The notes under the pieces: generated by a model
What the model was told of the DNA's origin: nothing
Seen by the model: the letters and a program-made list of their open reading frames with translations, nothing else
Databases searched by the model: none
Translations under genes and position numbers: made by a program
Source: Opitutaceae bacterium
GTDB taxonomy: Bacteria; Verrucomicrobiota; Verrucomicrobiia; Opitutales; Opitutaceae
DNA: 12,219 bases
NCBI GenBank assembly: GCA_005786775.1
Contig: SYDD01000306.1
Location: 1-12,219, forward strand
Direction: 5' to 3'
In this document: positions 6,544 to 12,219 of the stretch, piece after piece
Position numbering within the stretch: the first letter of the stretch is position 1
How the letters are laid out: each line of letters starts with the position of its first letter

Positions 6544-6608
6544 GCGAGAGAAGTGGGCGCGCCGCGGCGAGGTGTGAAGGCAAAAACCGGCGCGCGGCGC
6601 GCGCGGGG

Positions 6609-6651
6609 GTGCCGCACGAAGTTTTTGGTGGAAATGCCGGCGGCACGTGCC
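6609..6651. promoter_or_regulatory. paired GTGC/GCAC dyads in the argJ-argB divergent region
   Basis: The 199-bp region between the divergent argJ and argB starts contains GTGC-C-GCAC (6609-6617) and the perfect 10-bp palindrome GGCACGTGCC (6642-6651). Their centres are about 33 bp apart, near three helical turns. GTGCCGC (6609-6615) is also the exact inverse of GCGGCAC (6640-6646). This could be a two-site operator, but no known arginine-repressor site matches. The CCTTAG motif overlaps the right edge (6650-6655). Confidence 0.3.
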
Positions 6652-6710
6652 TTAGTCGCGTCCTTTCGATCCGATCCCGTGAACGCGCGCTCCGCCTTCC
6701 CTCGCTCCGC

Positions 6711-6727
6711 CCCGGCCGCCGGCCGGG
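6711..6727 (+). other. GC hairpin in the argB leader
   Basis: CCCGGCC (6711-6717) and GGCCGGG (6721-6727) form a perfect 7-bp stem with a 3-base loop, ending 15 bases before the argB ATG. It has no T-tract, so it is not a terminator. It could influence ribosome access or be a product of base composition. Confidence 0.35.
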
Positions 6728-6742
6728 CGTCCTGACCGCCCG

Positions 6743-7624
6743 ATGAACGTCGCCGAAGTGACCGCCAAGGCGAAGGTGCTGCTTGAGGCCCTGCCGTACA
6801 TCCAGGATTTCCGGGGCTCCACCTTCGTCGTGAAGTACGGGGGCAGCTTTATGGATGACCCCGACCCGGCGGCGCGCACGCGGGTCGCGCACGACCTCGC
6901 CTTCCTGGCCGCCTGCGGGATCAACGTCGTGGTGGTGCACGGCGGGGGCAAGGCGATCACCAAGGCGATGGCGGAGTCCGGCCTCAAGGCCACCTTCATC
7001 AACGGCCTGCGCGTGACCGACGCCGCGACCATCGCGGTGGTCAAGAAGACGCTCGACGAGATCGTTAACCGCGACGTCTGCGAGGCGGTCGCCGCCGCGA
7101 AGGCCCGGCCCAAGGGGCTCCCGGGTGACAGCGTGCTGGTGTGCGAGAAGCTGGCCGAGGACGACGACGGCAACCCGGTGGACCTGGGCTTTGTCGGCGA
7201 CGTCACGGAGGTGAAGGTGAAGCTGATCAAGAAGGAGATCAGCGAGGGCTTCATCCCGATCATCTCGCCGGTCGCGGAGGGCTACGATGGCAAGCCTTAC
7301 AACATCAACGCCGACCTCGCCGCCGGGCGGGTCGCAAGCGCGCTGCGCGCGCGGCGGCTGGTGTATATGAGCGACGTCCCGGGCCTCCTCTCCAACCCGG
7401 CCGATCCCGCCTCGCTGATCTCCACCTTGAAGACCGGCCAGGTCGAGGAGCTGAAGCGCCGCGGCGTGATCGACAAGGGGATGCGCCCCAAGGTTCAGAG
7501 CGCGGTGCGGGCCCTGCAGGAGGGCGTGCAGCGCGTCCACTTCATTGACGGCCGGCTCGCCCATTCGCTGCTGCTCGAGATCTTCACCGACAAGGGCATC
7601 GGCACCGAGATCGTGCTGGGCTGA
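6743..7624 (+). CDS. argB: acetylglutamate kinase
   Basis: ArgB phosphorylates N-acetylglutamate with ATP, the second pathway step. The 293-residue protein shows the amino-acid-kinase glycine loops FVVKYGGSF (28-36, Lys31) and VVVVHGGGK (62-70), plus the YNINADLAAGRVASAL nucleotide-site region and the YMSDVPGLL segment. It starts with an extra helix (residues 1-23, VAEVTAKAKVLLEALPYIQDF) before the kinase fold. In known NAG kinases this helix occurs in the arginine-inhibited hexameric type and is absent from the E. coli enzyme, so feedback inhibition by arginine is likely. It is the first gene of the argB-argD-argF-argG run; argD follows after 54 bp. Confidence 0.97.
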   Translation: MNVAEVTAKAKVLLEALPYIQDFRGSTFVVKYGGSFMDDPDPAARTRVAHDLAFLAACGINVVVVHGGGKAITKAMAESGLKATFINGLRVTDAATIAVVKKTLDEIVNRDVCEAVAAAKARPKGLPGDSVLVCEKLAEDDDGNPVDLGFVGDVTEVKVKLIKKEISEGFIPIISPVAEGYDGKPYNINADLAAGRVASALRARRLVYMSDVPGLLSNPADPASLISTLKTGQVEELKRRGVIDKGMRPKVQSAVRALQEGVQRVHFIDGRLAHSLLLEIFTDKGIGTEIVLG

Positions 7625-7635
7625 ACCCCGCCGGC

Positions 7636-7652
7636 CGGCCGCACCGCGGCCG
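7636..7652 (+). other. GC hairpin between argB and argD
   Basis: CGGCCGC (7636-7642) pairs with GCGGCCG (7646-7652) across a 3-base loop in the 54-bp gap before argD. There is no T-tract. It may be an RNA processing or stability element, or chance in GC-rich sequence. Confidence 0.3.
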
Positions 7653-7678
7653 CGCCCGCCGGCGCCCTTCCCTTTACC

Positions 7679-8899
7679 ATGGAACCCTCCCCGGTCGTCC
7701 GCGCCTCTACCGCCGACCTCTACGACGCCCACGTGATGCGCAACTACGCGCGGGCCCCGCTCACGCTGGTGCGCGGCGCCGGCACGCGCGTGTGGGACGA
7801 CGCCGGCCGCAGCTACCTCGACTTCACCTCGGGCATCGCGGTGTCGGCGCTGGGGCACTGCCACCCGCACTGGGTCGCGGCGGTGCAGCGGCAGGCGGCC
7901 GAGCTGGTCCACGTCAGCAACCTGTTCCGCAACCCGGGCCAGGGGGAGCTGGCCCGCCGGCTGGTCGGCCACGCCGGCCCGGGCCGAGTGTTCTTCTGCA
8001 ACAGTGGCGCCGAGGCGAACGAGGGCCTGCTGAAGCTCGCCCGCCTGCACGGACGCCGGAAGGCCGGCGGCGTCGAGGGCAAGTGCTACAAGGTGATCTG
8101 CGCGCGGAACGCCTTCCACGGCCGCACCTTCGGCGGGATGAGCGCGACCCCGCAGGAGAAGATTCAGGGTGGCTTCCGCCCGCTCGTGCCCGGATTCGGC
8201 TTCGCGGACCTCAACGACCTCGAGGGCTTCACGCGGCTGGTCGACGACGAGACGGCCGCCATCTTCGTCGAAACCATTCAGGGCGAGGGCGGCATCAACC
8301 CGTGCACGCCGGAATTCCTGGTGGGCCTCCGCCGCCTGTGCACGGAGCGCAACCTGCTGCTGCTGCTCGACGAGGTGCAGTGCGGCATCGGGCGCACCGG
8401 GCGCTTCTTCGCCTTCGAGCACGCGGGCGTCCGGGCCGACGCGATCGGGATGGCCAAGGGCCTCGGCGGGGGCTTCCCCATCGGCGCCATCTGGCTGAGC
8501 GAGCCCCACGCCGACCTCTTCCAGCCGGGCAACCACGGCACGACCTTCGGGGGCACCCCGCTGGCCTGCGCGGCCGCGCGCGCGGTGCTCGACGTGCTCG
8601 AGCGCGAGGACCTGCTTGCGGCGGTCCGCGCCCGCAGCGCCCCCTGGCTCGCCGAGCTGCGGGCGCTCGCGGCGGCCCATCCGGCCAGGGTGCTGGCGGT
8701 GCGGGGCGAGGGGTACCTAGTCGGGCTCCAGTTCGCCGCGGATCCCGCGTCCGTGCTCGCGGCCCTGCGCGAACGCGGCCTCCTCGCCGCCGCGGCCGGC
8801 GGCAATGTCATCCGCCTGTTGCCCCCGTTGAACGCGTCGCCCGCCGAGTTGGCGGAGTCGGTGGCGATCCTCCGCGCGGTGCTCGCCGCCGGGGCGTGA
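7679..8899 (+). CDS. argD: acetylornithine aminotransferase
   Basis: ArgD is a class III PLP aminotransferase that converts N-acetylglutamate semialdehyde to N-acetylornithine with glutamate. The 406-residue protein has the cofactor phosphate-binding SGAEANE (109-115), the aspartate of LLLLDEVQCGIGRTG (D231), the Schiff-base lysine K260 in GMAKGLGGGFPIGA, and HGTTFGG (286-292). The N-terminal region YLDFTSGIAVSALGHCHP (47-63) is typical. Context inside an arginine cluster favours ArgD over related ornithine or GABA aminotransferases; it may also serve lysine synthesis as a succinyl-diaminopimelate aminotransferase, which cannot be told here. The ATG follows a CCCTTCCC-type leader without Shine-Dalgarno. 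A possible terminator hairpin overlaps its stop codon. Confidence 0.95.
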   Translation: MEPSPVVRASTADLYDAHVMRNYARAPLTLVRGAGTRVWDDAGRSYLDFTSGIAVSALGHCHPHWVAAVQRQAAELVHVSNLFRNPGQGELARRLVGHAGPGRVFFCNSGAEANEGLLKLARLHGRRKAGGVEGKCYKVICARNAFHGRTFGGMSATPQEKIQGGFRPLVPGFGFADLNDLEGFTRLVDDETAAIFVETIQGEGGINPCTPEFLVGLRRLCTERNLLLLLDEVQCGIGRTGRFFAFEHAGVRADAIGMAKGLGGGFPIGAIWLSEPHADLFQPGNHGTTFGGTPLACAAARAVLDVLEREDLLAAVRARSAPWLAELRALAAAHPARVLAVRGEGYLVGLQFAADPASVLAALRERGLLAAAAGGNVIRLLPPLNASPAELAESVAILRAVLAAGA

Positions 8900-8912
8900 G
8901 CGGCGGTTTTTT
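8883..8912 (+). terminator. possible intrinsic terminator or attenuator at the end of argD
   Basis: CGCCGC (8884-8889) pairs with GCGGCG (8900-8905), plus a T-G wobble at 8883/8906. The loop is 10 bases, and six T follow (8907-8912). The same GCGGCGG (8900-8906) can instead pair with CCGCCGC (8930-8936) downstream, giving a mutually exclusive fold without the T-tract. It sits over the argD stop (8897-8899) and 45 bp before argF. Confidence 0.4.
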
Positions 8913-8956
8913 CCTCGTTCGCCGCGCTGCCGCCGCCTAGCGTCCGACGCTTTCCG

Positions 8957-9907
8957 ATGCCGCATTTCCTCCAAGAAACCGACCTCCCGCGCTCCGCGCT
9001 GCCCGGGTTGTTCGCCCTGGCCCGGGACCTCAAGCGCCGCCGCGGCCGGAAGGGACCCCGCCCCTTGGAGGGTCAGACGTGGGCCCTCATCTTCTCGAAG
9101 TCCTCCACCCGTACCCGCGTCTCCTTCGAGGTCGGTCTCCACGAGCTCGGCGCGCGCCCCCTCTTCCTCAACCGCAACGACATCCAGCTCGGCCGCGGCG
9201 AGTCGATCGAGGACACCGCGCGCGTCCTCTCCCGCTTCGTCCACGGGCTGATCGTCCGCACCTTCGACCACCAGGACGTGGTGCGCCTCGCGGCCGCCGG
9301 CACCGTGCCGGTGATCAACGCCCTGACCGACCTGCTGCATCCCTGCCAGATCTACGCCGACGCGTTCACGCTGGCGGAACGCTGGACGCGCGGCACCTCG
9401 GGCGCCGCGCTGTTCGGCTCCCTGCGCGGGCGCAAGATCGCTTTCCTCGGGGACGCGGCCTGCAACGTGGCCAACTCGTGGATCCTCGGCGGCAACCTCT
9501 TCGGGATGAAGGTCGCCCTGGCCGGACCGAAGACCTTCGCGCCTACGCCCGCGGTCGACGCCCTCCTGCGGGAAGCCGGCCTCCCCGGCGGCTACACCTT
9601 CACCACCGACCCGTACGAGGCGGTGCGCGACGCGGACGTGGTCTACACGGACGTGTGGGTGAGTATGGGCAAGGAGGAGGAGACCCGCGCGCGCCGCCGG
9701 CAGATGGCTCCGTACGCGGTCACGCCCAAGCTGTTCGCCGCCGCCCGGCCGGACGCGTTCTTCCTGCACTGTTTGCCCGCCCACCCGGGCGAGGAGGTCT
9801 CGCCCGAGGTGCTCGCCAGCCCGCGCTCGCTCATCTTCGACGAGGCCGAGAACCGCCTCCACATCCAGAAGGCCATCCTCACCCGCCTCGCCGCCGGCCG
9901 CCGCTGA
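8957..9907 (+). CDS. argF: ornithine carbamoyltransferase
   Basis: This enzyme joins ornithine and carbamoyl phosphate to give citrulline. In the 316-residue protein the carbamoyl-phosphate site shows SSTRTR (49-54), R101 and HPCQ (128-131). The ornithine site shows DVWVSMG (232-238) and HCLPAH (271-276), and the ENRLHIQKA segment near the end contributes a further phosphate-site arginine. The intact SMG loop argues for true ornithine transcarbamylase rather than the acetyl- or succinyl-ornithine variants. After HCLPAH the usual Arg is Pro277 (HPGEEV), a minor deviation. The length is standard and the start fits the family. The gap after argD is 57 bp and holds a possible attenuator; argG follows after 21 bp. 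Confidence 0.96.
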   Translation: MPHFLQETDLPRSALPGLFALARDLKRRRGRKGPRPLEGQTWALIFSKSSTRTRVSFEVGLHELGARPLFLNRNDIQLGRGESIEDTARVLSRFVHGLIVRTFDHQDVVRLAAAGTVPVINALTDLLHPCQIYADAFTLAERWTRGTSGAALFGSLRGRKIAFLGDAACNVANSWILGGNLFGMKVALAGPKTFAPTPAVDALLREAGLPGGYTFTTDPYEAVRDADVVYTDVWVSMGKEEETRARRRQMAPYAVTPKLFAAARPDAFFLHCLPAHPGEEVSPEVLASPRSLIFDEAENRLHIQKAILTRLAAGRR

Positions 9908-9928
9908 GCCCGGCCCCTTCCCCTCACC

Positions 9929-11155
9929 ATGAAAATCGTCCTCGCCTACTCGGGCGGACTCGACACGTCCGTCATCGTCAAGTGGCTCCGTGAAACGTAC
10001 GACGCCGAGATCGTCACCTTCGCCGCGGACATCGGCCAGGAGGAGGAGCTCAAGGGCCTGCCGCGCAAGGCCCGGGCGACCGGCGCCGCCCGGCACTACA
10101 CCCTCGACCTGACCGAGGAGTTCGCGCGCGACTTCATCTTTCCGATGATCCGGGCCAACGCCGTGTACGAGGGACAGTATTACCTCGGCACCTCGATCGC
10201 GCGCCCCCTGATCGCGAAGGCGCAGGTGGAGATCGCCCGCCGGGAGAAGGCCGACACCGTCGCCCACGGCGCTACCGGCAAGGGCAACGACCAGTGCCGG
10301 TTCGAGCTCACCTATATGGCGCTGAATCCGCGCCTGCAGATCCTCGCCCCGTGGAAGCTGGAAACCTTCCGCGAGCGCTTCCCGGGCCGCGCTGAGATGA
10401 TCGCCTACTGCGCCGAGCACCGCATCCCGGTGGAAGCCTCGCTGAAGAAGCCGTACTCGATGGACCGCAACCTCCTGCACATCTCGTACGAGGCCGGCAT
10501 CCTGGAGGATCCGTGGTTCGACCCGACCACCAAGGCGAACAAGGAGATGTTCAAGCTCTCGGTCTCCCCCGAGGACGCCCCGGACCGCGCGGAGTACGTG
10601 GAGCTGGATTTCGTGCGCGGCGACTGCGTGGCGGTCAACGGCCGCAAGCTCTCCCCCGCGGGTGTGCTGCGCGCCCTGAACCGTCTTGGCGGCAAGCACG
10701 GCATCGGCCGGGTCGACCTCGTCGAGAACCGCTTCGTTGGCATGAAGTCCCGGGGCGTCTATGAAACCCCTGGCGGCACGATCCTGATGCAGGCCCATCG
10801 CCAGGTGGAGTCGCTGACCCTCGATCGCGAGGTGATGCACCTGCGCGATTCCCTGATCCCGAAGTACGCCGAGCTGGTCTACTACGGGTTCTGGTTCGCC
10901 CCCGAGCGTGAGGCGCTGCAGGCGCTGATCGACGAGAGCCAGCGCTACGTCACGGGTACGGTACGCTTGAAGCTCTACAAGGGGAATATCATCACCTGCG
11001 GACGGAAGTCCCGGTACTCGCTTTACGACCTGAACGTCGCCTCGATGGAAGGCGTGAAGAGCTGGTACAACCAGAGTGATGCCACCGGGTTCATCCGACT
11101 GAACGGCCTGCGGCTACGCGCGCGCCACCTAGCGCAGGGCGGACCGCGGGCCTGA
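9929..11155 (+). CDS. argG: argininosuccinate synthase
   Basis: ArgG condenses citrulline and aspartate using ATP. The 408-residue protein starts with the PP-loop AYSGGLDTSVIVKWL (6-20). It continues with EGQYYLGTSIARPLIA (81-96), and AHGATGKGNDQ (112-122) forms the aspartate/citrulline site. LLHISYEAGILEDP is a further family block. Length and start agree with bacterial type. It lies 21 bp after argF with no promoter visible between them, so it is probably co-transcribed. The next enzyme, argininosuccinate lyase (argH), is not found downstream; prfB follows instead. The start codon has a pyrimidine leader (CCCCTTCCCCTCACC). Confidence 0.97.
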   Translation: MKIVLAYSGGLDTSVIVKWLRETYDAEIVTFAADIGQEEELKGLPRKARATGAARHYTLDLTEEFARDFIFPMIRANAVYEGQYYLGTSIARPLIAKAQVEIARREKADTVAHGATGKGNDQCRFELTYMALNPRLQILAPWKLETFRERFPGRAEMIAYCAEHRIPVEASLKKPYSMDRNLLHISYEAGILEDPWFDPTTKANKEMFKLSVSPEDAPDRAEYVELDFVRGDCVAVNGRKLSPAGVLRALNRLGGKHGIGRVDLVENRFVGMKSRGVYETPGGTILMQAHRQVESLTLDREVMHLRDSLIPKYAELVYYGFWFAPEREALQALIDESQRYVTGTVRLKLYKGNIITCGRKSRYSLYDLNVASMEGVKSWYNQSDATGFIRLNGLRLRARHLAQGGPRA

Positions 11156-11168
11156 CGAGCGGCGCGGG

Positions 11169-11200
11169 CCGGCGGAATGCGCGCTTGTGCTTTCCGCCGG
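11169..11200 (+). other. inverted repeat between argG and prfB
   Basis: CCGGCGGAA (11169-11177) and TTCCGCCGG (11192-11200) form a perfect 9-bp stem with a 14-base loop, 13 bp after the argG stop. No T-run follows, so it is not a clear intrinsic terminator. It may mark the end of the arg transcript by another mechanism or stabilise it. Confidence 0.4.
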
Positions 11201-11226
11201 GCGCGGTTGCCTGCCTCCTCGCCCTC

Positions 11227-12219
11227 ATGATCTCCCCTGAGACCTTCAACCACATCGAGAACATCAAGAAGCGCGCTGGCCACTTGTGGAGGTTTCTTTG
11301 ACGGCGAACAAAAGCTACGCGAGATCGAGGCGATGGAAGCTGAGATGGGCGCGCCCACGTTCTGGGACCACAGCGAGCGTGCCCAGCGCCATATCGCCAA
11401 GCTCAACGGCCTGAAGAAGGCGGTGCATCCCGTGGTCGCCTTCCGGAAGAAGGTCGACGACGTGGGTGTGATGGTCGAGCTGATCGAGGCCGCCTCCGGT
11501 GCGGAGCAGGAGATGTATGTCGCGGAGCTCAGTGACCAAGTCGCCGCGATGGTACGTGAACTCGACGCAATCGAGATCGGGGCTTTCCTTACCGGCCAGT
11601 TCGATCGCAACAATGCCATTCTCTCGATTCAGTCCGGCGCGGGCGGCACGGAGTCCAACGACTGGGCGGATATCCTTTTCCGGATGTACAACCGCTGGGC
11701 GGAACGCCGCGGCTTCACCGTCGAGCTCCAGGACGTCCAGCCCGGCGACCAGGCGGGGATCAGCCGCGCCACGATGCTCGTCAAGGGCGAGAACGCCTAC
11801 GGCTACGTCAAGGCCGAGCGCGGTGTCCACCGCCTCGTCCGCATCAGCCCGTTCGACTCCAACAAGCGCCGGCATACCTCGTTCTGCGCGGTCGACGTGA
11901 TCGCGGAGATCAACGAAGAGATCAACATCGAGATCCCGGACGCGGAGATCCGGGTCGATGTCTACCGATCCTCCGGCAAGGGCGGCCAGGGCGTTAATAC
12001 CACCGATTCGGCGGTGCGCATCACGCACCTGCCTTCCGGCATCGTCGTGGTCTGCCAAAACGAGCGCTCCCAGATCAAAAACCGGGCCAGCGCGATGAAC
12101 GTCCTCAAGGCGCGTTTGTACGAAAAGCGCCAAGACGAGCAGCGCGCGGAGATGGACAAGTTCTACGGCGAGAAGGGCGAGATCGGCTGGGGCAGCCAGA
12201 TCCGCAGCTACGTCTTCCA
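11227..12219 (+). CDS. prfB: peptide chain release factor 2, expressed through a programmed +1 frameshift; 3' end missing
   Basis: RF2 ends translation at UGA and UAA. The first 24 codons from the ATG at 11227 end in an in-frame TGA (11299-11301). Slipping one base at CTT-T gives an open frame from 11300 to the right edge, so the joined protein is about 330 residues and lacks only the C-terminal tail. RF2 features follow in order: the N-terminal helical domain ending IGAFLTGQFDRNNAILSIQSGAGGTES, the stop-codon reader SPF (207-209) in VRISPFDSNKRRHTSF, and the peptidyl-hydrolysis GGQ (252-254) in SSGKGGQGVNTTDSAVRI. The residue after GGQ is Gly, where His is more common. SPF rather than PxT excludes RF1. 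The break is the conserved autoregulatory site, not a mutation. Confidence 0.96.
11288..11302 (+). promoter_or_regulatory. prfB: prfB programmed +1 frameshift signal
   Basis: GGAGG (11288-11292), three spacer bases TTT, the slippery CTT (11296-11298), and TGA with a following C (11299-11302) reproduce the architecture of the E. coli site (AGGGGG-TAT-CTT-TGA-C). The internal Shine-Dalgarno-like GGAGG pulls on the ribosome while scarce RF2 leaves the UGA unread, so RF2 tunes its own level. Confidence 0.95.

Noticed and set aside
5173..6735. 520-codon plus-strand frame opposite argJ
   Set aside because: The minus strand encodes ArgJ with its self-cleavage site and full length; this frame has no recognisable domain.
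5831..8680. Very long open frame on the minus strand (949 codons) across argJ, argB and argD
   Set aside because: It is an antisense shadow produced by the GC-rich third codon positions of the real genes. Its product is low-complexity Arg/Gly/Ala-rich with no motif.
8717..10840. 707-codon minus-strand frame opposite argF and argG
   Set aside because: It is antisense to two genes with full family motifs, and its composition is that of a shadow frame.
11169..11200. Inverted repeat after argG as an intrinsic terminator
   Set aside because: The stem is good but no T-run follows; kept only as an inverted repeat.
11227..12219. prfB as a frameshifted pseudogene
   Set aside because: The break has the exact GGAGG-N3-CTT-TGA-C recoding architecture, and everything downstream is intact.
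1..12219. tRNA genes, CRISPR arrays, insertion sequences, phage or defence genes
   Set aside because: I looked for cloverleaf-like segments, regularly spaced repeats, transposase motifs and terminal inverted repeats and saw none.

Overview
The window is a compact, GC-rich stretch (roughly two thirds G+C by eye) from a Gram-negative bacterium. An outer-membrane beta-barrel protein, densely packed genes and the mix of protein families fit a member of the Verrucomicrobiota, perhaps near Opitutus. That placement is an inference from family resemblance and cannot be proven here. No tRNA, rRNA, CRISPR, insertion sequence or phage signal is visible.

Layout. (1) 1-1217, minus strand: a small four-helix membrane protein (DUF423/YgdD family) whose stop overlaps the start of a class II CCA-adding enzyme/poly(A) polymerase that runs off the left edge. 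(2) 1360-2213, plus strand: the rplM-rpsI ribosomal operon, closed by a strong terminator. (3) 2339-4056: an accessory block. It holds a small exported protein with an HPGH mature N-terminus, a convergent UreE-like protein lacking the usual nickel-binding His, and a TorF-type outer-membrane protein. The TorF gene is preceded by a near-perfect sigma-54 promoter. (4) 4181-11155: an almost complete arginine pathway, argC, argJ (inverted), argB, argD, argF and argG. (5) 11227-right edge: prfB (release factor 2), which needs a programmed +1 frameshift at codon 24-25 and is cut off near its C-terminus.

How the genes work together. ArgJ makes N-acetylglutamate and recycles the acetyl group. ArgB, ArgC and ArgD carry the acetylated intermediates to acetylornithine, ArgJ releases ornithine, and ArgF and ArgG take it to citrulline and argininosuccinate. 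argH and argA are not in the window. argJ is read against the other arg genes, convergent with argC and divergent from argB. The sigma-54 promoter on the porin-like gene and the UreE-like neighbour suggest a nitrogen/nickel-linked mini-locus between housekeeping translation genes and arginine synthesis.

Two patterns run across the window. Almost no gene has a Shine-Dalgarno sequence: start codons follow pyrimidine-rich leaders instead. Yet a classic GGAGG sits inside prfB exactly where the frameshift needs it. The intergenic regions of the arg cluster also hold GC-rich hairpins and a pair of GTGC/GCAC dyads that could be regulatory.
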